Assembly (NCBI GenBank): GCA_029068665.1
Contig: JAIECC010000397.1
Location: 1-7,672, forward strand
Length of the DNA stretch: 7,672 nt
Reading direction: 5' to 3'
DNA from: Lachnospiraceae bacterium
GTDB lineage: Bacteria; Bacillota; Clostridia; Lachnospirales; Lachnospiraceae
The notes beneath the pieces are model-generated. The model did no database searches and was not told the origin of the DNA. It was given only the letters and a program-made list of their open reading frames with translations. A program made the position numbers and the translations under genes. Below, piece after piece: positions 1 through 6,239 of the stretch; positions within the stretch are counted from its first letter, which is position 1, and each line of letters starts with the position of its first letter.

Positions 1-645
1 GATGTAGAAGCCCAGAATCAGTTTAATCCTGGATACGATATTGTTACCAGAGGTTTTTTTTATTGTTCCAGAATGATTTCATCCCAGAAGGAGAGAGAGT
101 TTTTTCATTCGGATTATGATAAAATAAAGAAAGTATATTCAATATGGATATGCATCCATAGTCCTAGATATGCACAAAACACAATTACAAGATTTGAAAT
201 CATGCAGAAGAATATGGTTGGAATATATCCCACTGACAGGAGTCGGTATGATTTGATGACTGTTGTGCTGGTGTGCCTGTCTGATGAACTTGCTGGTAAA
301 TCAGAGGATATGAAGCTTCACCGTCTGCTTGGGGCATTCTTTTCAAAAAACCTGAGTGAAAAGCAGAAGAAGCAGATTTTAGAAGAGGAATATGATATTC
401 AGTTTCGGGATGAGAAAGAAATCGAAAGGAGTGTAAGTGTTATGTGTAATGTTAGTCAAGGAGTTTTGGAAGAAGGTATAGCTGAAGGTATAGCTAAAGG
501 TATAGCAAAGGGAAGAGCAGAGTATAGAAGAGCATATAAGTTGCTGAAACATGGCGGATGTACTTCGGTAAGAGAATTGGTGGACGCTGGGATTGATTTG
601 GAAACTGCATCGGATGCCTACGAAGATTTTTCAGAAGATTTCTGA
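1..645 (+). CDS. Rpn-family PD-(D/E)XK nuclease (putative transposase-like), 5' end outside window
   Basis: The reading frame is open from base 1 to the TGA at 643-645, giving 214 visible residues. The methionine at base 73 is internal, because the conserved sequence continues upstream of it. The visible part starts at DVEAQ, which fits the E-x-Q variant of the last catalytic motif of the PD-(D/E)XK fold in this family. It is followed by an R-G-F-F-Y-C-S-R-M block and an 'SIWIC' strand, both usual in clostridial proteins annotated as 'Rpn family recombination-promoting nuclease/putative transposase' or 'PD-(D/E)XK nuclease family transposase'. Relatives are about 290-330 residues, so roughly 80-110 N-terminal residues with the first catalytic acid should lie upstream. 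The C-terminus carries a tetrapeptide repeat (visible residues 158-173) and a short helical tail. Known members cut DNA, promote RecA-independent recombination, and in E. coli act as toxic antiphage proteins; that role here is inferred. The gene is visibly more AT-rich than those downstream, suggesting separate origin or looser constraint. A terminator separates it from sbcDC. Confidence 0.85.
   Translation, partial: DVEAQNQFNPGYDIVTRGFFYCSRMISSQKEREFFHSDYDKIKKVYSIWICIHSPRYAQNTITRFEIMQKNMVGIYPTDRSRYDLMTVVLVCLSDELAGKSEDMKLHRLLGAFFSKNLSEKQKKQILEEEYDIQFRDEKEIERSVSVMCNVSQGVLEEGIAEGIAKGIAKGRAEYRRAYKLLKHGGCTSVRELVDAGIDLETASDAYEDFSEDF
424..431 (+). promoter_or_regulatory. Strong internal ribosome binding site for the ATG at 442
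   Basis: GAAAGGAG matches eight consecutive bases of the ideal AGAAAGGAGG complement to the 16S rRNA 3' end and sits 10 bases before an in-frame ATG. By length of match it is better than the sites in front of sbcD, the permease, deoB or the phosphorylase in this window. It encodes part of an E-R-S stretch, so a purine-rich coding origin is also possible. Confidence 0.55.
442..645 (+). CDS. Candidate intragenic RpnS-like C-terminal protein (67 aa), in frame within the Rpn nuclease gene
   Basis: An ATG at 442-444 lies in the nuclease's own frame. It is preceded by GAAAGGAG (424-431), an eight-base match to the anti-Shine-Dalgarno sequence, with a 10-base spacer. The product would be 67 residues: a short MCNVSQGVLE lead, the repeat EGIAEGIAKGIAKGRAE, and a tail ending in acidic residues (EDFSEDF). 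It would contain no nuclease motif. In E. coli, Rpn C-terminal domains are translated separately from the full-length protein and block its toxicity, and their dimerisation helix has four-residue repeats of variable number. The position, repeat and size here fit that model. Separate translation is inferred, since a good ribosome binding site inside a gene can occur by chance. No convincing internal promoter was seen. A TATGAT at 391-396 lacks a -35 and falls in ordinary coding sequence. Confidence 0.5.
   Translation: MCNVSQGVLEEGIAEGIAKGIAKGRAEYRRAYKLLKHGGCTSVRELVDAGIDLETASDAYEDFSEDF
472..519 (+). repeat. Four tandem 12-base units encoding (E/K)-G-(I/R)-A
   Basis: Units lie at 472-483, 484-495, 496-507 and 508-519. 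The first two are identical (GAAGGTATAGCT), the third differs at two bases (AAAGGTATAGCA) and the fourth is degenerate (AAGGGAAGAGCA). Each unit is exactly four codons, so gain or loss of a unit by replication slippage keeps the reading frame and changes only helix length. The repeat lies in the C-terminal region shared by the full-length nuclease and the candidate short protein. Confidence 0.9.
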
Positions 646-663
646 TGAAACACCAGGAATAAT

Positions 664-705
664 AAAAAAAGCGGACTATGTACCTAAGGTATATAGTCTG
701 TTTTT
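664..705 (+). terminator. Intrinsic terminator after the Rpn gene, probably bidirectional
   Basis: The arms 672-684 and 688-700 pair over 13 base pairs (11 Watson-Crick and two G-U) around a TAA loop (685-687). They are followed by five T (701-705) on the + strand. On the other strand the A run at 664-670 becomes a seven-T tract, so the same hairpin can stop transcription from either side. The hairpin starts 26 bases after the Rpn stop codon and insulates sbcDC from that gene. Confidence 0.88.
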
Positions 706-750
706 GTATGGACTTAAATGAATATATATTTTAGATTTATTATAAGTAAA

Positions 751-779
751 ATGACTTTTGATATCGTGTATGCTATAAT
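751..779 (+). promoter_or_regulatory. Extended -10 promoter for sbcD and the genes downstream
   Basis: TATAAT at 774-779 is a perfect -10 hexamer preceded by TG at 771-772, making the extended -10 element TGCTATAAT. With a 17-base spacer the -35 hexamer is ATGACT (751-756), which keeps only the TGAC core; an extended -10 can compensate for such a weak -35. The DNA just upstream (about 719-750) is almost entirely A/T, as in UP elements. The predicted start is near 786, giving a leader of about 90 bases before sbcD. A TTGATA at 758-763 is too close (10 bases) to be the -35. Confidence 0.7.
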
Positions 780-785
780 GTAGCC
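770..785 (+). repeat. First copies of two 8-base direct repeats, over the -10
   Basis: ATGCTATA (770-777) is directly followed by ATGTAGCC (778-785). The same two octamers recur exactly, in swapped order, in the transcribed leader at 833-840 and 819-826. The first copies cover the -10 hexamer and reach the expected transcription start. This position would suit an operator, but no regulator can be named and some chance matching is expected in AT-rich DNA. Confidence 0.45.
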
Positions 786-818
786 ATTATATTGGGATAA
801 AATCAAGAAAAATAGATT

Positions 819-840
819 ATGTAGCCTAAAAAATGCTATA
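819..840 (+). repeat. Second copies of the two 8-base direct repeats, in the leader
   Basis: ATGTAGCC (819-826), a six-base A/T spacer and ATGCTATA (833-840) repeat the octamers found at the promoter. The ATGTAGCC copies are 41 bases apart, about four helical turns, and the ATGCTATA copies are 63 bases apart, about six turns. The same-face spacing is compatible with cooperative protein binding, but this is only suggestive. Confidence 0.4.
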
Positions 841-860
841 CGCTGTATGCAGATAATACA

Positions 861-867
861 AAAGGAG
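861..867 (+). promoter_or_regulatory. Ribosome binding site of sbcD
   Basis: AAAGGAG lies 11 bases before the ATG at 879. The spacer is slightly long. The resulting N-terminus (MKLLHLGDLHIG) is the canonical SbcD start, so 879 is well supported. Confidence 0.8.
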
Positions 868-878
868 TATTCGAAATC

Positions 879-2036
879 ATGAAGTTACTGCATTTGGGAG
901 ATTTACATATTGGAAAGTCAGTGAATGACTATAGTATGATTGAGGATCAAAAGTATATGTTCCATCAGATTCTGACCATGATTGACGAGCATAAGGCAGA
1001 TGGAGTCCTGATTGCAGGCGACATCTATGACAAGGCGGTTCCAAGTGAAGAAGCAGTAGGTGTACTGGATGGATTTCTCTGTCAACTGGCAGAGCGGCAG
1101 GTAAAGACCTATATCATCAGTGGAAATCACGATTCGGATGAACGATTGAATTTTGGCAGTACCTTATTTGAAACCAATGGGATTTTTATTTGCTCCAAGT
1201 ATGAGGGCAGTCTTTATAAGCAGACTATAGAGGATGAATATGGAAAAGTGAATCTATATCTTCTGCCCTTTGTAAAGGCATCCCAGGTCCGGCATTTTTT
1301 TCCGGAGGAGGAAATCGATACCTATGATCAGGCTATACGGGTGATTCTGGAGCATGGAAACATAAATCAAAAGGAACGGAATATTCTGGTGGCACATCAA
1401 TTTGTGGTTGGGAGCAGTGGGGAGCCCAGACTTGGAGGTTCTGAGAATGCATCGGTCCAACAGGTAGGCACCGTAGAGAAAATCGGTTCAGACTGTTTTG
1501 ATTTGTTTGATTATGTGGCATTGGGACATATTCACTCTCCCCAGCAGGTAGGAAGGGATACCATTCGATATTGTGGTTCTCCCTTAAAATATTCCTTGAG
1601 CGAGGTTTATAGTGAGAAATCAGTGCCAATGATTACCCTTGGTAAAAAAGGAACGCTGGATATAGAATTTCTTCCATTAAAGCCCCTGCGGGATATGCGG
1701 CACTTAAAGGGAAAGCTGGAACAGCTTTTGGACAAGAAGAATATTACGGACACCGATGATTATATCTATGTGACTCTGACGGATGAAACACCGATTCCGG
1801 ATGCCATGGCAATTATACGGCAGCATTATCCCAATACCATGAAGCTGGATTATGAAAATTCCCATACCAAAGGGATGGAAGTCATGGATGTATCGAAGGT
1901 GACCAGGGAAAAAACCTTTCCGGAGCTTATTTCTGAGTTTTATCACATGATGTTCGGATGTGATATGGAGGAGGATGAAATGAAAATCCTGCTTGAGGCA
2001 GCGAAAGAGGCGGGTGTTGTAGATGAAACCAATTAA
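879..2036 (+). CDS. sbcD: SbcD, nuclease subunit of the SbcCD DNA repair complex
   Basis: SbcD is the Mre11-type, Mn-dependent calcineurin-like phosphoesterase of SbcCD. With SbcC it cleaves DNA hairpins and trims protein-blocked double-strand ends. At 385 residues it has the usual length. The phosphoesterase motifs appear in order: D8-x-H10 in DLHIG, D48 in GDIYD, N83-H84-D85 in GNHD, H173 in VAHQ, and H217-x-H219 in GHIHSPQ. The SbcD-typical YCGSPLKYS follows at about 231-239. The residues after about 260 form the C-terminal part that contacts DNA and SbcC. No signal peptide is seen, so it should be cytoplasmic. The stop overlaps the sbcC start by 14 bases, which suggests translational coupling and matched subunit production. 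All metal ligands recognised in the family are present, so the enzyme should be active. It is preceded by its own promoter, with no LexA-type palindrome visible. Confidence 0.97.
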   Translation: MKLLHLGDLHIGKSVNDYSMIEDQKYMFHQILTMIDEHKADGVLIAGDIYDKAVPSEEAVGVLDGFLCQLAERQVKTYIISGNHDSDERLNFGSTLFETNGIFICSKYEGSLYKQTIEDEYGKVNLYLLPFVKASQVRHFFPEEEIDTYDQAIRVILEHGNINQKERNILVAHQFVVGSSGEPRLGGSENASVQQVGTVEKIGSDCFDLFDYVALGHIHSPQQVGRDTIRYCGSPLKYSLSEVYSEKSVPMITLGKKGTLDIEFLPLKPLRDMRHLKGKLEQLLDKKNITDTDDYIYVTLTDETPIPDAMAIIRQHYPNTMKLDYENSHTKGMEVMDVSKVTREKTFPELISEFYHMMFGCDMEEDEMKILLEAAKEAGVVDETN

Positions 2037-5000
2037 ATTAATCATAAGTGCCTTCGGTCCTTATGCAGAGACTATGCCTGAAATTGATTTTGCCCAGTTT
2101 GAAGAACGGGGACTGTTTTTGATTTCCGGAGATACAGGAGCAGGGAAAACTACGTTATTCGACGGAATCTGTTTTGCCTTGTATGGAGAAACCAGTGGAA
2201 GCTATCGGGATACAAAGAACCTCCGCAGCGATTATGCTAAGCCGGGTACGGAAAGCTATGTGGACTTTTATTTTTCTCATCAGGGGAAAGAGTATCATGT
2301 GTATCGGCAGCCGGCCTATGAGCGTCCCAAGCAAAGGGGAGAAGGAACTGTTACACAGGAGGAAAAGGCGTGTTTTTATTGCGAGGGAGAACCTCCTATT
2401 GAAGGCGTAAATGCTGTGAAAAAAGCTGTACAGGAGCTGCTGCATATTGATGTAAAGCAGTTCAAGCAGATTGGGATGATTGCTCAGGGAGAGTTTCGGG
2501 AGCTTTTGAACGCTGATACAAGGATCAGGACGGATATTCTGCGAACCATATTTATGACCGATGGATATCAGAAAATCGGGTATAAGCTAAAAGACAGGAG
2601 AGATGAAGCTTACAAGGGAAAGGTATCGGTAGAACAGAGTATCATCCAGTATTTTAAAGGAGTGACACCGGCGGAGGATAGTATTTATGCAGATGAAGTA
2701 TCCGACTTGCAGGAGAAGGCCTCAGCCAGTAAAAGTGCCTGGAATCTGGAGGATATCCTGGCAATGCTGGCCCGGATTCTGGATGAAAATAAAATAGAAC
2801 TGCGGGAAAAGAAAAAGAAACTGAAGCAGGAAACCAATGATTTAGATAAAAAGAAGAAAGCTCTTGCCATAGCACATACCAACAATGAATTTATTCGCCG
2901 TCTGGAGAACTTACAGGCAGAACAAAAGCTGCTGGAGGACAAAAAGGATGAAATGAAAGACCTTGCCCGGTTGCTGAAGCGACAGATTACCGCAACCCGG
3001 GAGGTAAAGCCGGTATATGATATCTGGATGAAGAAGCAGGAAGCCCTTGAGAGGGCAAAGAAAATGATTGGGGATAAAGAAGAGGAACTGGAAGAAGTAA
3101 AAGAGCGGCGGAAAAAAGCAATCCAGGAACTGGAAAAGGCACAGAGCCGAGAGGAAGAAGGAGAAGGTCTTAGGAAAAAATCCGAAAAAATAAAAGAAGA
3201 TTTTGAAAAGTATGAGCAGAGAGAGAGAATGGAAGCAGACCTGTATACTCTGGAACAAGAACGTCAGGCATTAGTGGAAGAGGGAGCAGCCCTGAAAGCT
3301 TCGGAACAAGAATTGCAGAAAAAGCTGAACCGTCTGGAAACCTCCATAAAAGTACGAAAGGACAAGCCGGTAGCGTTAAATGCCATACAAAATGAAGGAA
3401 GAAGGCTGGCTGAGTTCAAGGATAAGCTGGAGACGTTAACCGAAGATAAAATACCGAATTATCAAAAACTGACCAGAGATATTGCTAAGGCACAGGAGGC
3501 ATTTCAACAAAAGCAGAAGATTTACATGGAAAAGGAAGAGATCAGAGCTCATGCAGAGATGGTCTTGGATAGCTGTAGGGCCGGATTACTTGCAAAAGGG
3601 CTGCAGGAGGGAATGAAATGTCCGGTATGTGGTTCCACCCATCATCCGGAACCTGCCATACTTCCGGAGGAAGCGGTTACGGAAGAGCAGCTTCAAACGC
3701 TCCGACAGGAGGAGGAGAAGGCAAGGGAAGAGAAGGAAGCAGCGCTTCGGACATTAGAAAAGAAAAAAACAGCCTGGGATACCATGGCAGACTCCCTTCG
3801 GATAGAGATTCTGGATGCAATCGGAAATGAATTGCTTTGCACAGAATCCCATAGTGCAGAAGCCTATGGAGGAATGACACTGGAGGAATTAGTTCCATTG
3901 GCAGAAGCTGCAGGAAAACAGATCGGGCAAAGACAGAAGCAAGCTGCAAAGGAGGAGCAGAAGCTTCAAAAGGAGTGCAGACTTCTTCAGGAGGAGGAAG
4001 AGGAATTATCCAAGGCTCGTGGTGCAGAGACAGCGGTACTTGCTGCAAGACAGCAGGATTATTCCGGAAGGAAGGAAAAAAATCAAACTGTGGCTGCTGA
4101 AAAGAAAGCTTTGCTGAAGGGTCTTGCCCAATTGGAATATAGCAGTCTGGAAGCTGCTCAAAAAGCACAAATACAAATGGAACAGGAAGCAAAGAAGATA
4201 TTAGACCGGATTGCCAATGCAAAGACGGAACTGGATAGTGCAGTGCAGGAACAGACTACACTGGAGGCTTTGCTGGCAGACCGGAAAGCTGCTTATGAAG
4301 AAGAACAAAAGGAAGCCAAAAGCCAGAAGGCGGATTATGAGAAGATACGAAAAAATAAAGGCTTCACTTCTGAGGATGATTTCTTAAATCATGCAGTGAC
4401 AGAAGATATCATTCGGGAAAAAGAGAAGGAGAAACAGGATTATGAAACCAGGGTAGCCGTTCTTACCGAACAGCTTCGGCAGGCAAAGACAGATGCAAAG
4501 GGCAAAGTGCTGGTAGATGAAGAGCACTTAAAGGAAGAGGCTGCTTTACAGGAAAAGATAGTGAAGAACCTTCAAACACAAAGAAATAAGGCAGAACAGC
4601 GGTATGATAATAATCAGGAAATAAAGAAAAGGATTCTGGAGCAAAAGAATCAACTGCTGGGATTCAGAGAGGAGTATGGCACTTGCAGCCGCCTGTATGA
4701 TCTGGTGAGTGGGAACTTAAATGGAAAAGCCAAAATTACACTGGAACAGTATATGCAGGCAGCGGGCTTTGACAGTATCATTGCAGCGGCCAACCGGAGA
4801 CTGCTTCCCATGAGTGAGAATCAGTTTGAACTCTTTCGCCAGGAGGATGTTTCGGACAAGAAAAGCAACACCATTCTGAATCTGGAGGTGCTGGATCATT
4901 TTACCGGACGAAGAAGGCCGGTGGGCAATCTGTCCGGCGGGGAAAGCTTTCAGGCATCCTTAAGTCTTGCTCTGGGTCTTTCGGATACTGTGTCCTCCCA

Positions 5001-5226
5001 TCTGGGCGGTATCCAGATGGATGCTCTGTTTATTGATGAAGGCTTTGGAACCTTAGACCGCAGATCTATGGAAAGTGCAATGGATATTTTGATCAATCTT
5101 TCGGATTCCAATAAGCTGGTAGGGATTATCAGTCATCGGGAAGAACTGAAGGAAAATATTCCACAGCAGATTAAAATTGAGAAAACCAGAACGGGCAGTC
5201 ATATTACCGTTGATAATGGGTTATAA
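2023..5226 (+). CDS. sbcC: SbcC, Rad50-like ATPase subunit of SbcCD
   Basis: SbcC is the SMC-like ATPase that opens and closes around DNA and controls SbcD nuclease access. The 1067 residues show the full Rad50/SbcC plan. Walker A GDTGAGKT is at 36-43 and the Q-loop glutamine at about 155. A long Lys/Glu-rich coiled-coil arm runs from about 255 to 525, followed by the zinc hook CPVCG at 533-537, where two molecules join through one metal ion. The returning arm spans about 545-890. The C-terminal lobe has the ABC signature LSGGES (970-975), Walker B with LFIDEGFGTLD (1002-1012, catalytic E1006) and the H-loop histidine H1038. The start at 2023 overlaps sbcD by 14 bases and gives the standard MKPIKL N-terminus. 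Only a weak purine stretch (about 2003-2010) serves as ribosome binding site, so coupling to sbcD translation is likely. Several long antisense frames here are by-products of GAA/GAG/AAA/AAG codon bias in the coiled coil. Confidence 0.97.
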   Translation: MKPIKLIISAFGPYAETMPEIDFAQFEERGLFLISGDTGAGKTTLFDGICFALYGETSGSYRDTKNLRSDYAKPGTESYVDFYFSHQGKEYHVYRQPAYERPKQRGEGTVTQEEKACFYCEGEPPIEGVNAVKKAVQELLHIDVKQFKQIGMIAQGEFRELLNADTRIRTDILRTIFMTDGYQKIGYKLKDRRDEAYKGKVSVEQSIIQYFKGVTPAEDSIYADEVSDLQEKASASKSAWNLEDILAMLARILDENKIELREKKKKLKQETNDLDKKKKALAIAHTNNEFIRRLENLQAEQKLLEDKKDEMKDLARLLKRQITATREVKPVYDIWMKKQEALERAKKMIGDKEEELEEVKERRKKAIQELEKAQSREEEGEGLRKKSEKIKEDFEKYEQRERMEADLYTLEQERQALVEEGAALKASEQELQKKLNRLETSIKVRKDKPVALNAIQNEGRRLAEFKDKLETLTEDKIPNYQKLTRDIAKAQEAFQQKQKIYMEKEEIRAHAEMVLDSCRAGLLAKGLQEGMKCPVCGSTHHPEPAILPEEAVTEEQLQTLRQEEEKAREEKEAALRTLEKKKTAWDTMADSLRIEILDAIGNELLCTESHSAEAYGGMTLEELVPLAEAAGKQIGQRQKQAAKEEQKLQKECRLLQEEEEELSKARGAETAVLAARQQDYSGRKEKNQTVAAEKKALLKGLAQLEYSSLEAAQKAQIQMEQEAKKILDRIANAKTELDSAVQEQTTLEALLADRKAAYEEEQKEAKSQKADYEKIRKNKGFTSEDDFLNHAVTEDIIREKEKEKQDYETRVAVLTEQLRQAKTDAKGKVLVDEEHLKEEAALQEKIVKNLQTQRNKAEQRYDNNQEIKKRILEQKNQLLGFREEYGTCSRLYDLVSGNLNGKAKITLEQYMQAAGFDSIIAAANRRLLPMSENQFELFRQEDVSDKKSNTILNLEVLDHFTGRRRPVGNLSGGESFQASLSLALGLSDTVSSHLGGIQMDALFIDEGFGTLDRRSMESAMDILINLSDSNKLVGIISHREELKENIPQQIKIEKTRTGSHITVDNGL

Positions 5227-5235
5227 GGGAAGGAT
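5227..5235 (+). promoter_or_regulatory. Ribosome binding site of the AEC permease gene
   Basis: GGGAAGGAT starts immediately after the sbcC stop codon (5224-5226) and lies 5 bases before the ATG at 5241. The 14-base gap leaves no room for a promoter or terminator, so the permease gene should be read through from sbcC. Confidence 0.75.
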
Positions 5236-5240
5236 AAAAA

Positions 5241-6197
5241 ATGGATAGTTTTATATATAGTTTGAATGCAACCGTTCCGGTTTTTGCGGTCATGGCAGCA
5301 GGATATCTGCTTCGGCGTATGGGTTTACTGAATGAAGCCTTTGTTGCCGTAGCAAATAAACTTGTATTTCAGGTATGTTTACCCTGTATGCTGTTTTTGG
5401 ACCTGTGTTCTGTGGATATCCGTCATCATTTTGACGGACCCTATATTGGATTTTGTGCGGCAGTCACACTTGGCAGTATTCTGGTTATATGGATTTTGGC
5501 AAAGGTGTGCATGCGGGATAAAACCCAGGTAGGTGCGTTTGTACAGTCATCCTACCGGAGCAGCGCTGCAATTCTGGGAATTGCATTTATACAAAATATT
5601 TATGGGGATTCCGGTATGGGTCCTTTGATGATTATTGGTGCGGTTCCTTTATATAATATTTTTGCAGTGACAATACTGACGCTGGAAAGCAATGATTCAT
5701 CCATACGACAGGATCAGAACCGGATTCGGAGCACCTGCTTCAATATACTGAAGAATCCTATTATAATTGGTATTGTACTTGGTATGCTTGCTTCCCTGCT
5801 TCCATGGAAGCTGCCACAGATGGTAGAGAAAAGCATACAAAGCATGGGCAATCTGGCTTCTCCTCTTGCTTTAATTGCCATTGGGGCGGGCTTTGAAGGA
5901 AAGCAGGCATTGGGAAAGCTGAAACCATCTCTGGCAGCAGCATTTATAAAGCTGATTGGATTAACGGCAGTGGTACTTCCCATTGCAGTATGGTTTGGAT
6001 TCCGGGACCAGAAGCTGCTGGCATTGATTATTATGCTGGGTTCTCCTACCACACCCACAGCATATATTATGGCTAAAAACATGCACGGGGATGAAGTGTT
6101 GTCTGCCAGTATAATTGTAATTACCACATTATTATCGGCAGTAACCCTGACCTTTTGGATTTTCCTGATGCGTTATCTGGGATACCTTGCAGGATAA
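5241..6197 (+). CDS. AEC-family (auxin efflux carrier-like) membrane permease
   Basis: This is a 318-residue integral membrane protein with about ten hydrophobic segments, at roughly 8-27, 36-56, 68-88, 100-120, 126-148, 171-189, 203-219, 231-253, 257-276 and 286-311. They fall in two five-helix halves joined by a charged loop (about 149-170). Family-typical features are the N-terminal 'VFAVMAAGYLLRRMG' block, the KNPIIIG opening of the second half (171-177), the LASPLALIAIGAGF helix (205-218), and SPTTPTAYIMAKNMHGD (268-284) before the last helix. AEC members (TC 2.A.69) export or exchange small anions such as malate, malonate or other organic acids. The substrate cannot be read from this sequence, and the name does not imply auxin. 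The gene lies between DNA repair and nucleoside-salvage genes in the same direction. A link to pentose or nucleoside metabolism is possible but is only inferred from position. Confidence 0.88.
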   Translation: MDSFIYSLNATVPVFAVMAAGYLLRRMGLLNEAFVAVANKLVFQVCLPCMLFLDLCSVDIRHHFDGPYIGFCAAVTLGSILVIWILAKVCMRDKTQVGAFVQSSYRSSAAILGIAFIQNIYGDSGMGPLMIIGAVPLYNIFAVTILTLESNDSSIRQDQNRIRSTCFNILKNPIIIGIVLGMLASLLPWKLPQMVEKSIQSMGNLASPLALIAIGAGFEGKQALGKLKPSLAAAFIKLIGLTAVVLPIAVWFGFRDQKLLALIIMLGSPTTPTAYIMAKNMHGDEVLSASIIVITTLLSAVTLTFWIFLMRYLGYLAG

Positions 6198-6228
6198 CAG
6201 TGATTCATGTAGAAAGAAAAAGAATGAG

Positions 6229-6233
6229 AGGAG
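6229..6233 (+). promoter_or_regulatory. Ribosome binding site of deoB
   Basis: AGGAG, within GAGAGGAGA, lies 6 bases before the ATG at 6240. The 42-base gap after the permease stop contains no hairpin and no recognisable -10/-35 pair, so deoB probably shares the upstream transcript. A promoter inside the permease gene cannot be excluded. Confidence 0.8.
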
Positions 6234-6239
6234 AATATT

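Noticed and set aside
391..396. TATGAT as an internal -10 for the short Rpn-derived protein
   Set aside because: There is no -35-like hexamer or TG extension at a proper distance, and the bases fall in ordinary E-Y-D-I codons.
472..519. CRISPR-like or mobile-element terminal repeat
   Set aside because: The units are 12 bases, directly abutting without spacers and in frame with the protein, so they are a coding minisatellite.
73..645. Treating the methionine at 73 as the start of a complete 190-residue gene
   Set aside because: The frame is open back to base 1 and its upstream residues (DVEAQ, then the R-G-F-F-Y block) are conserved catalytic-domain sequence, so the gene begins outside the window.
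728..752. Inverted repeat ATTTTA / TAAAAT just upstream of the sbcD promoter
   Set aside because: It is only six A/T pairs around a 13-base loop in very AT-rich DNA, which is expected by chance.
646..878. LexA/SOS box or riboswitch upstream of sbcD
   Set aside because: No GAAC-N4-GTTC-type palindrome is present, and the leader of about 90 bases shows no strong stem-loops or known riboswitch core.
2911..3258. 115-codon minus-strand frame rich in Phe and Leu that looks like a membrane protein
   Set aside because: It arises from A/G-rich coiled-coil codons of sbcC read on the other strand; no suitable ribosome binding site or family resemblance was noticed.
3677..4222. 181-codon open frame on the minus strand inside sbcC
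   Set aside because: It is antisense to the Lys/Glu-rich coiled coil; GAA/GAG/AAG codons read as TTC/CTC/CTT and rarely give stops. The product is Leu/Pro/Phe-rich with no recognisable domain.
5714..6127. 137-codon minus-strand frame within the permease gene
   Set aside because: It is fully contained in a convincingly assigned transporter gene on the + strand and shows no domain of its own.
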